In this document: positions 1-5,270 of the stretch, in pieces | How positions within the stretch are numbered: the stretch's first letter is position 1 | Layout of the letters: each line of letters begins with the position of its first letter | Source: Clostridia bacterium | GTDB taxonomy: Bacteria > Bacillota > Clostridia > Oscillospirales > Acutalibacteraceae | Assembly: GCA_017519685.1 (NCBI GenBank) | Contig: JAFWRV010000167.1 | Location: 1-5,270, forward strand | DNA length: 5,270 bases | Reading direction: 5' to 3' | The notes under the pieces: model-generated | What the model was told of the DNA's origin: nothing | The model's database searches: none | The model's input: only the letters and a program-made list of their open reading frames with translations | Translations under genes and position numbers: made by a program

Positions 1-28
1 GGCATCAATAATAAAATAACATCCTTAC
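1..28. other. AT-rich flank beyond the operon terminator, no gene seen
   Basis: These 28 bases lie downstream of the operon terminator and are AT-rich. They are too short to show a gene, and no convincing promoter or ribosome binding site can be read on either strand. They are probably the beginning of the intergenic space to the next, unseen gene. Confidence 0.5.
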
Positions 29-70
29 AAAAAACAAGGTCCCTGCAATTACCGGTTGCAGGGGCCTTGT
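29..70 (-). terminator. Intrinsic (Rho-independent) terminator of the ATPase-peptidase-lipoprotein operon
   Basis: Two 15-base arms at 34-48 and 56-70 are complementary except for one C-A mismatch in the transcript, with a 7-base loop at 49-55. On the minus strand the stem is followed directly by six T residues (plus-strand A29-A34). This is a textbook hairpin plus U-tract, placed 8 bases after the stop codon of the lipoprotein gene, so it ends the whole minus-strand operon. Read on the plus strand, the same stem is followed by a T-rich but interrupted stretch (67-78), so weak termination in the other direction is possible but not well supported. Confidence 0.93.
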
Positions 71-78
71 TGTTATTA

Positions 79-456
79 TCAGTCCGCAAACGTAAAGGCT
101 CTTCCGCCGGGCTGCGAAATACCGGAAACATTGCCGTTTTCATCTCTGTCGATAACGAAGACATACTTTGCTGCTTCGGACAGAGTCAATGTGACATTTG
201 TTTCGGTCGCTTCCCAGGTGCCTCTGAGTTCTCCGCCCTTGTACATTTCTGTGTATGTACCGTCATCTCTGAACTCATAGGTGTTGGTGCTGTCGCTCTT
301 TTCAACCATTTTGCGGCCGGCAAGGGCAACTTTCGCGTCGGATGAAAGAACGGTTTCGGGCTCGTTCTTATCCGCGCCGTTATTCTTGCCTGCCGAACAG
401 GCGGCAAATGAGAAAGCGAGTATGAAAATCATTAATAAGGCAATAATTTTTTTCAT
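79..456 (-). CDS. Small predicted lipoprotein with a C-terminal beta-rich domain, function unknown
   Basis: A 125-residue protein beginning with a lipoprotein signal: Lys2-Lys3, a hydrophobic core at about residues 4-17, then F-A-A-C with the lipidated cysteine at position 20. The mature protein should therefore be about 106 residues, anchored to the outer face of the cytoplasmic membrane. After a hydrophilic linker (about 21-40), residues 60-105 alternate polar and hydrophobic positions in a pattern of short strands (YEFRDDGTYTEMY, then LRGTWEATETNVTLTL, then KYVFVID). This 'DGTYT...GTWE...LTL' rhythm is common in small lipocalin-like or meander-beta extracytoplasmic domains of Firmicutes, but I cannot assign a named family. 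The ATG start is supported by AGAGG seven bases upstream. It follows the peptidase gene by 17 bases and ends just before the terminator, so it is probably the last cistron of the operon. It is complete, with no sign of damage. That it is a gene and is exported is fairly sure; its role is not known. Confidence 0.85.
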   Translation of the reverse strand: MKKIIALLMIFILAFSFAACSAGKNNGADKNEPETVLSSDAKVALAGRKMVEKSDSTNTYEFRDDGTYTEMYKGGELRGTWEATETNVTLTLSEAAKYVFVIDRDENGNVSGISQPGGRAFTFAD

Positions 457-463
457 AGTAATA

Positions 464-468
464 CCTCT
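464..468 (-). promoter_or_regulatory. Ribosome binding site of the lipoprotein gene
   Basis: AGAGG on the minus strand, seven bases before the ATG at 456. It lies in the 17-base gap between the peptidase stop and the lipoprotein start. It fixes the chosen start, which also gives a complete signal peptide. Confidence 0.75.
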
Positions 469-473
469 ATATA

Positions 474-1934
474 TTATTTATGGTTTTTAATATAATACTT
501 ATAGAATTTGACGCCCTCGGCAAGAGCATCCGTGCCGATATTTTCATTCGGGGCGTGCATTGCGGCTATCTGCTGTTTGTTCATTCTTATGGGAGTGAAT
601 CTCATGCAGTTGTCGGTTACGGGTTCAAAGTTTCTGCAATCCGTACCGCCGCACATATAATAAGGCGTAAAGCAGTATTCGGGGAAACATTCCTTAACGC
701 ATTCGCCGATATATCTGAATTCCTCGCCGTCTGTATTGACAACACCGCTTGCGCTCGAAGCGTAGATAACCTCGGCCTCGAGGTCATACTTCGCCGCGAT
801 TTTTTTAAGTATCTCAATACTTTCCTCGGCATTCTGCTGAATTGAAGGTCTGATATTGGCAATAACATACGCTTCGTCCGGTATAACGTTCGGTGCGTCA
901 GAGCCGCCGCTCATCGTAAAGACGCAGGTGGTGGCGAGAAACGCGAGAGCCATAGGTGAAACCATGGGCATTAACGCGATAAGAAGCGGTTTAAACAGCC
1001 AGACGTTTCCCATCAGAAGTCTGAACGGGAAAGAGAGATAAGGCGCGATACTGTCAAACATCTTCCTGACGGGTTCGGTGAATTCCTTTTTGAAAGGTTT
1101 TTTCTTTTCGACCTCGCACACAAATGCCGAAAGACGGGCAATCGGTGTATCATTCGGAGGCGCGGAGGAATGTCCTCCCGCTCCCTTGGCGATAAATTTA
1201 ATATGACTTGTGCCCTTTTCGACTATACCGACAGCCGCTGCCCAGGTGCTCATACCCGGCAGCATCTCGCTGACTATCGCTCCGCCTTCATCCATTACAG
1301 ATTCAAGACGGATTCCCTTATCCTGAAAATATTTAACCGCGACCTCTACTCCGCCGCCGGATATTTCCTCATTGGTTGAGCTTGAAAGATAAACATCCCT
1401 TTCGGGTACGAAACCTTCTTCAAGAAGTTCTTCAACCGCGGCAAATTCCGCCATAACGGTACATTTGCAGTCCATCGCTCCTCTGCCGTGAACGATTCCG
1501 TCCTCAATATCTCCGGAAAAAGGTCCGTGCTTCCAGTTTTTATTCGAAGCGGGAACAACGTCCTGATGCCCCATAAGGAGAATCGGCTTGAGCTCGGGAT
1601 TCCTGCCCGGCCAGCGGAAAAGCATATTGCCGTTAAGGTCTGTCTTTTCAAGTTTGGAAAATACAAGCGGGAACAGTTCCTTCATAACATCCTGAAGCTC
1701 ATAAAATATGCTCTTGTCGCCGCCTTCGGGAACAGATACGGTCGGAACCTTTATCATTTCGGAAAGCATGCTCGCATACTTTGCCTCTTCCTCGGGAGTG
1801 TAATGAATCGCCGGTTTCCTGTCAGACGGTTTTACCTTCATCCTGACCGCTCTGATAACAGCTATTAAAAGCAGGATAACTAAAACGGCGACCGCTGCCG
1901 CAAGAAAAATAAGAAAATATTTCAACTCAATCAC
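474..1934 (-). CDS. Membrane-anchored M20 family metallopeptidase (CPS1/PM20D1-like)
   Basis: A 486-residue zinc-dependent amidohydrolase/peptidase of the M20 (ArgE/DapE/ACY1/CPS1) family, which cleaves amide bonds of dipeptides or N-acyl amino acids. Expected metal and catalytic residues are visible: His123 (GHQDVVP), bridging Asp155 (GRGAMDCK), general base Glu189 and ligand Glu190 (STNEE), Asp215 (MDEGG), and His460 (MHAPNE). His255 in GGHSSAPP marks the inserted dimerisation/lid domain, about residues 235-355. A hydrophobic segment at about 290-340 and the GGTDCRNF motif near 429-436 resemble the CPS1/PM20D1 branch rather than ArgE or DapE. Residues 6-28 form one transmembrane helix followed by a basic stretch (R28, R31, K33, K35, R39, K40). 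The called start is GTG; a TTG three codons later is an alternative. The next ATG (Met32) would lose the helix. It sits 13 bases after subunit D and is probably cotranscribed. Family assignment is sure; substrate and topology are not. Confidence 0.93.
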   Translation of the reverse strand: MIELKYFLIFLAAAVAVLVILLLIAVIRAVRMKVKPSDRKPAIHYTPEEEAKYASMLSEMIKVPTVSVPEGGDKSIFYELQDVMKELFPLVFSKLEKTDLNGNMLFRWPGRNPELKPILLMGHQDVVPASNKNWKHGPFSGDIEDGIVHGRGAMDCKCTVMAEFAAVEELLEEGFVPERDVYLSSSTNEEISGGGVEVAVKYFQDKGIRLESVMDEGGAIVSEMLPGMSTWAAAVGIVEKGTSHIKFIAKGAGGHSSAPPNDTPIARLSAFVCEVEKKKPFKKEFTEPVRKMFDSIAPYLSFPFRLLMGNVWLFKPLLIALMPMVSPMALAFLATTCVFTMSGGSDAPNVIPDEAYVIANIRPSIQQNAEESIEILKKIAAKYDLEAEVIYASSASGVVNTDGEEFRYIGECVKECFPEYCFTPYYMCGGTDCRNFEPVTDNCMRFTPIRMNKQQIAAMHAPNENIGTDALAEGVKFYKYYIKNHK

Positions 1935-1936
1935 CT
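1931..1936 (-). promoter_or_regulatory. Shine-Dalgarno-like AGGTGA overlapping the called GTG start of the peptidase
   Basis: The minus-strand sequence AGGTGA matches the end of the consensus AAGGAGGTGA, but its GTG is the called start codon itself. Five bases later comes an in-frame TTG (1923-1925). No better ribosome binding site precedes the GTG, and an in-frame TGA lies three codons upstream of it. Either GTG is used with a poor site, or translation begins at the TTG and the protein is three residues shorter. The membrane helix is kept in both cases. Confidence 0.4.
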
Positions 1937-1947
1937 GCTGTCAAAAC

Positions 1948-2598
1948 TCAATTGTAATTATGCGCTTCGGCAAGCATCATATCCTTGACTTTCATAAGTC
2001 TGGTTGTGGTGCTTCTTTCATTTTCATCGAGTTTCATCGTAATATATTTGATTGTTTCCTCATATCTCGGAATCATGACATGCTCGAGAGCGTTAACTCT
2101 GCGGCGTGTCTTTTCAATCTCGTCGGCCATCAGCCGGCAGGATTTTTCAATTTCGGCAAGTCTTATCATTTTCGGCATAATATCCGACAACGCTTTGACC
2201 GCCGTATCAAGATCACCCGAAGTATCCGAAAAGCCGTACGAATAGATATCATTCGCGTTGGCAGTCCTGAACTTAACATCAAATTCGGGGATAAGAACGC
2301 TCATCACGTTTTTCTCCGAAACATCAACCTGCATTTCCTGGGCGGGAAGCATCAGCGCAACGTCAAGCGCCTTGTCGCTCATTACGCATCTCGCGACACT
2401 CATTGCGACATTGGCATTCCTGATGCCCTCCTCCACCTCAATACGAAGCGCTTTGTTTTCACGCACCATATCAAGGAAGATACGCATAAGCTCATCCCGC
2501 TTATCCTTGAGAAGCTTGTGGCCTCTGCGGGCGGTAAGCAGTTTTCTTTTGAGGTTGGTAAGTTCCATACGGGTGGGATTTACATTCATTACAGCCAT
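1948..2598 (-). CDS. ntpD: V/A-type ATPase (ATP synthase) subunit D, central rotor stalk
   Basis: A 216-residue protein of normal length for subunit D (about 200-220). In the V1/A1 motor D forms the long coiled-coil axle that turns inside the A3B3 hexamer and passes torque to the membrane ring, usually together with subunit F. The N-terminal helix carries the family pattern NPTRMELTNLK followed by GHKLLKDKRDEL (about residues 7-37). The C-terminal helix carries RRVNALEHVMIPRYEETI and the LDENER segment (about 166-195). Both ends are heptad-rich and basic, as expected for the antiparallel coiled coil, with a globular middle at about 80-135. The start at Met1 is preferred because AAGGTG stands seven bases before it; Met4 is possible but would be 16 bases from that site. 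It begins 4 bases after subunit B ends, giving the standard A-B-D order. The symbol follows Enterococcus ntp usage; atpD is used elsewhere. Confidence 0.97.
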   Translation of the reverse strand: MAVMNVNPTRMELTNLKRKLLTARRGHKLLKDKRDELMRIFLDMVRENKALRIEVEEGIRNANVAMSVARCVMSDKALDVALMLPAQEMQVDVSEKNVMSVLIPEFDVKFRTANANDIYSYGFSDTSGDLDTAVKALSDIMPKMIRLAEIEKSCRLMADEIEKTRRRVNALEHVMIPRYEETIKYITMKLDENERSTTTRLMKVKDMMLAEAHNYN

Positions 2599-2602
2599 GA
2601 AA

Positions 2603-3976
2603 TCACACCTTACCGTAATATTTATCGAGGAATGTGTCGCTTATTCTCTTAAGCTCGCTTCTCGGAAGTATGGAAAGAAGTCTCCAGCCGATATCAAGCG
2701 TTTCCTCAATATCTCTGTCGGTTTCAAATCCCTGTGAAACATAAACTTTTTCAAACTCATCTGCGAATTTTGCGTAGAGTTTATCCATATCGGTAAGAGC
2801 CGCTTCACCGAGAACGACCATAAGTTCCTTGGCGTCCTTGCCTCTGGCGTAAGCCGAGAACAGCTGGTTCATTGTGTTTGAATGGTCCTCACGTGTTTTT
2901 CCTTCGCCGATACCCTTATCTTTAAGTCTTGAAAGTGAGGGAAGAACATTGATGGGGGGATTTACTCCCTTACGGTAAAGCTCACGGTCGAGAATAATCT
3001 GACCTTCCGTGATATAGCCCGTAAGGTCGGGAATCGGATGAGTCTTGTCATCCTCGGGCATGGTGAGAATCGGAATCATTGTTATCGAGCCGTCCTTGCC
3101 CTTCTGTCTGCCGGCTCTCTCATATATGGTCGCAAGGTCGGTGTACATGTAACCGGGGTATCCGCGTCTTCCGGGAACCTCTTTACGCGCGGCGGAAACC
3201 TCACGCAGAGCGTCCGCATAGTTTGTGATATCGGTGAGAATAACGAGAACGTGCATTCCCTTGTCAAACGCGAGATATTCAGCGGCGGTAAGCGCCATCT
3301 TCGGTGTCGCGATTCTTTCGATAGCGGGGTCGTTGGCGAGGTTGGAGAACATGACCGTTCTGTCAAGAGCGCCTGTTTCCCTGAATGACTGAACGAAATA
3401 GTCGGACTCTTCAAATGTGATACCCATTGCTGCAAAGACAACGGCAAACTGCTCGTCCTTGCCTCTTACCTTTGACTGTCTCGCAATCTGGGCGGCAAGG
3501 TTTGCGTGGGGAAGACCGCTCATCGAGAATATGGGAAGTTTCTGTCCTCTGACAAGAGTGTTAAGTCCGTCAATCGCGGAAACGCCCGTCTGGATGAATT
3601 CCTGAGGATAGCTTCTCGCGGCGGGATTAATCGGAACGCCGTTAACATCCATTCTCTTCTCGGGAATAATTTCGGGACCGCCGTCGATGGGTCTGCCGAG
3701 TCCGTCAAAAACTCTGCCGAGCATATCGAGCGAAAGACCGAGTTCCATCTGTCTGCCCGAAAAACGGACGGTGCTATCCGCAAGGTTTATACCTGTTGAG
3801 TTTTCAAAGAGCTGAACAAGAGCGTTCGTGCCGTCTATCTCAAGCACGCGGCAGCGTCTTTTTTCGCCGTTTGAAAGCTCGATTTCGCCGAGTTCGTTAT
3901 ACGCGACTCCCTCTACCTCGCGAACGAGCATAAGAGGACCTGCCACTTCCTGAATTGTTCTGTATTCTTTAGGCAT
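2603..3976 (-). CDS. ntpB: V/A-type ATPase (ATP synthase) subunit B, non-catalytic nucleotide-site subunit
   Basis: A complete 457-residue subunit B, almost the same length as Enterococcus hirae NtpB. B alternates with A in the A3B3 hexamer of the soluble motor; it does not hydrolyse ATP itself but gives an arginine finger to the site on A. The N-terminal beta barrel is at about residues 1-75, the nucleotide-binding fold at about 76-355, and the helical C-terminal domain after that. As is normal for B, there is no Walker A motif: its place is taken by [17 protein letters not shown] (about 151-167). The alpha/beta family signature [10 protein letters not shown] is at 340-349, directly followed by Arg350, the expected arginine finger, and then [14 protein letters not shown]. 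The ATG overlaps the subunit A stop (TGATG) and has a strong AAGGAGG site seven bases upstream. Subunit D follows after 4 bases. No truncation or frameshift is seen. Confidence 0.98.
   Translation of the reverse strand: MPKEYRTIQEVAGPLMLVREVEGVAYNELGEIELSNGEKRRCRVLEIDGTNALVQLFENSTGINLADSTVRFSGRQMELGLSLDMLGRVFDGLGRPIDGGPEIIPEKRMDVNGVPINPAARSYPQEFIQTGVSAIDGLNTLVRGQKLPIFSMSGLPHANLAAQIARQSKVRGKDEQFAVVFAAMGITFEESDYFVQSFRETGALDRTVMFSNLANDPAIERIATPKMALTAAEYLAFDKGMHVLVILTDITNYADALREVSAARKEVPGRRGYPGYMYTDLATIYERAGRQKGKDGSITMIPILTMPEDDKTHPIPDLTGYITEGQIILDRELYRKGVNPPINVLPSLSRLKDKGIGEGKTREDHSNTMNQLFSAYARGKDAKELMVVLGEAALTDMDKLYAKFADEFEKVYVSQGFETDRDIEETLDIGWRLLSILPRSELKRISDTFLDKYYGKV
2606..2611 (-). promoter_or_regulatory. 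Ribosome binding site of subunit D, inside the end of subunit B
   Basis: AAGGTG on the minus strand, seven bases before the subunit D ATG. It is made of the last two sense codons of subunit B (Lys-Val). It is weaker than the site of subunit B. A ribosome terminating on B would end only 4 bases from the D start, so translational coupling is likely. Confidence 0.55.
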
Positions 3977-5270
3977 CAGAAATCCTCCTTTCTCGCCGCA
4001 GCGAGTTTAAGCTGCGAAGCAAGCTCCTGCGAAACGTTTTCGAATTCCGCGTCAACATTCTTTTCTTCGATATATTTGAATCTGCCTATCGCTTCTCTGA
4101 CCGGAAGGGCTACGATTTCGTTGATGTTGGCTCCTTCGTTGAGAGCGGCAAGGGATTCGTCATAATACTTGATAACAAGCTTCATCATACAGTACTGCTT
4201 GTTGAGCGAACTGTAAGTATCGACCTCGTGGAAAGCAAGCTGATGAAGGAAGTCCTCACGTATGGAGCGCGCGGCTTCCATCTTAAGACGGTCTGAGGGC
4301 GAAAGTGCATCCATACCGACGAGCTTTACTATTTCGTCAAGCGAAGCTTCATCAGAAAGCAGAGACATAATTCTGCCTCTGAGCTCCGTCCACTCGGGGT
4401 TGACGTGCTCGTTGAACCATTTGCCGAGCGAATCGGCATAGTTTGAATAACTTGTAAGCCAGTTGATTGCCGGGAAGTGACGCTTATAAGCAAGCGCCGA
4501 ATCAAGTCCCCAGAAGACCTTGACGATACGCAGGGTTGCCTGGGAAACCGGCTCTGAAATATCACCGCCGGGAGGCGAAACGGCGCCGATAACGGAAAGA
4601 GCGCCTTCGCGCGCGTCGGAGCCGAGAGAAATAACTCTGCCCGCTCTTTCATAGAACTGGGCAAGACGGCTTCCGAGGTACGCGGGGTAGCCTTCCTCAC
4701 CGGGCATTTCTTCAAGTCTGCCGGACATTTCACGCAGCGCCTCAGCCCATCTTGAGGTTGAGTCAGCCATGAGCGCAACCGAATAACCCATGTCACGGAA
4801 ATACTCGGCAATTGTTATTCCCGTATATATTGATGCCTCACGGGCGGCAACCAGCATATCGGATGTGTTCGCGATAAGCACGGTACGCTCCATGAGTGAT
4901 TTTCCCGTGTGGGGGTCTATAAGCTCGGGGAACTCGTTAAGAACGTCGGTCATCTCGTTTCCGCGTTCACCGCAGCCGATGTAAACGACTATATCCGCCT
5001 CAGCCCATTTCGCGAGCTGATGCTGGGTAACTGTTTTTCCGCTTCCGAACGGGCCGGGAATCGCCGCGACGCCGCCTTTCGCAATCGGGAAAAGAGCGTC
5101 AACGACCCTCTGACCGGTAACGAGGGGAACATCGGGTGAAATCTTTTTGGCGTAAGGTCTGCCGCGTCTTACGGGCCATTTCTGCATAAGACCGACCTTC
5201 TGCGCCTTGCCGTCGGCGGATGTAACGGTTCCGATTGTGTCGGTGATTTTGTAATCGCCCTCCGCAAGAC
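3976..5270 (-). CDS. ntpA: V/A-type ATPase (ATP synthase) subunit A, catalytic, partial (N-terminus beyond the window)
   Basis: The last 430 residues of catalytic subunit A are visible and the frame stays open to the right edge. An internal ATG at 5187 is not the true start, because 27 in-frame codons before it continue the family sequence (including [11 protein letters not shown]). The protein hydrolyses or makes ATP in the A3B3 hexamer. Motifs, numbered in the visible part: Walker A GPFGSGKT at 72-79, GCGERGNE at 98-105 with the catalytic glutamate at 101, Walker B region [11 protein letters not shown], the [11 protein letters not shown] segment, and the signature [10 protein letters not shown]. 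The visible lysine 78 and glutamate 101 fall 160 residues short of K238 and E261 of Enterococcus NtpA, so about 160 residues are missing, giving about 590 in full, normal for the family. The missing part should hold the N-terminal barrel and the bulge domain. No intein is present at the P-loop, a known insertion site. The stop overlaps subunit B by one base. Confidence 0.98.
   Translation of the reverse strand, partial: LAEGDYKITDTIGTVTSADGKAQKVGLMQKWPVRRGRPYAKKISPDVPLVTGQRVVDALFPIAKGGVAAIPGPFGSGKTVTQHQLAKWAEADIVVYIGCGERGNEMTDVLNEFPELIDPHTGKSLMERTVLIANTSDMLVAAREASIYTGITIAEYFRDMGYSVALMADSTSRWAEALREMSGRLEEMPGEEGYPAYLGSRLAQFYERAGRVISLGSDAREGALSVIGAVSPPGGDISEPVSQATLRIVKVFWGLDSALAYKRHFPAINWLTSYSNYADSLGKWFNEHVNPEWTELRGRIMSLLSDEASLDEIVKLVGMDALSPSDRLKMEAARSIREDFLHQLAFHEVDTYSSLNKQYCMMKLVIKYYDESLAALNEGANINEIVALPVREAIGRFKYIEEKNVDAEFENVSQELASQLKLAAARKEDF
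3984..3990 (-). promoter_or_regulatory. Strong ribosome binding site of subunit B inside the end of subunit A
   Basis: AAGGAGG on the minus strand, ending seven bases before the subunit B ATG. It is encoded by the last Lys-Glu-Asp codons of subunit A, so one stretch serves as both coding sequence and initiation signal. With the TGATG stop-start overlap it suggests efficient reinitiation that keeps A and B in equal amounts. Confidence 0.85.

Larger units (their letters stand above)
29..5270 (-). other. Operon: V-type ATPase A-B-D, M20 peptidase, lipoprotein, terminator (5' end off window)
   Basis: Five same-strand genes with junctions of -1, 4, 13 and 17 bases end at a single strong terminator, and no hairpin with a U-tract is seen at any junction. 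This layout argues for one transcript. The order A-B-D is the usual 3' end of bacterial V-type ATPase clusters; the remaining subunits (I, K, E, C, F) are expected upstream. No subunit G-like gene follows D. An AT-rich stretch before the lipoprotein gene (about 457-510) could hold an internal promoter, but no convincing -35/-10 pair can be read. Cotranscription is inferred from spacing only. Confidence 0.75.

Noticed and set aside
457..510. Possible internal promoter in the AT-rich stretch before the lipoprotein gene
   Set aside because: TATAAT-like hexamers occur by chance in such AT-rich sequence and no TTGACA-like element at proper distance could be paired with them. The sequence also codes for the end of the peptidase.
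480..845. Plus-strand open frame of 121 codons opposite the peptidase C-terminus
   Set aside because: No good ribosome site and no family pattern; the opposite strand encodes conserved M20 motifs through this stretch.
1960..2652. Long plus-strand open frame (230 codons) opposite subunit D
   Set aside because: It lies entirely antisense to subunit D and the end of B, shows no recognisable domain and is rich in His, Phe and Ile as expected from reading an alpha-helical gene backwards. It is a shadow of the real gene.
3495..3530. Loss of the Walker A motif in subunit B as a defect
   Set aside because: Subunit B of V/A-type ATPases normally lacks a canonical P-loop; the arginine finger and the family signature are intact.
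5030..5056. Intein at the subunit A P-loop
   Set aside because: The P-loop GPFGSGKT reads straight through into [10 protein letters not shown], so no insertion is present in the visible part.
5185..5187. ATG at 5187 as the start of subunit A
   Set aside because: The frame stays open to the window edge and the codons before it continue subunit A sequence; the remaining protein would lack the N-terminal barrel.

Overview
The window is one uninterrupted run of five genes, all on the minus strand. Read in the direction of transcription (high to low coordinates) they are: the C-terminal part of V/A-type ATPase subunit A (cut by the right edge), subunit B, subunit D, a membrane-anchored M20 metallopeptidase of the CPS1/PM20D1 type, and a small predicted lipoprotein. 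A strong intrinsic terminator starts 8 bases after the last stop codon. No promoter is evident inside the window, so transcription probably begins upstream of subunit A, beyond position 5270.

The spacing is that of a single operon. A and B overlap by one base (TGATG), B and D are 4 bases apart, D and the peptidase 13, and the peptidase and the lipoprotein 17. The order A-B-D matches the 3' end of the usual bacterial V-type ATPase cluster, in which the I, K, E, C and F genes normally lie upstream of A. Those genes would be off the right edge, so the coupling ion (H+ or Na+) cannot be decided here. A and B form the catalytic hexamer and D is the central rotor shaft, so the window holds the core of the soluble V1/A1 motor. 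Key residues are present in A (P-loop, GER glutamate) and B (arginine finger at residue 350).

The organism is probably an anaerobic low-to-mid GC Gram-positive bacterium of the Clostridia (gut Oscillospirales/Ruminococcaceae-like). This is inferred from the bacterial V-type ATPase, AGGAGG-type ribosome binding sites, a short lipoprotein signal of Firmicutes style, and base composition that looks somewhat under 50% GC. It is not proven by any marker gene.

The ATPase genes are orthodox. The points that deserve attention are the peptidase and lipoprotein appended to the ATPase operon, a Cys replacing the usual acidic residue next to a metal ligand in the peptidase, its anchor topology and ambiguous start, and the very compact operon end. 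I found no RNA gene, mobile element, CRISPR array, tandem repeat or clearly new system.
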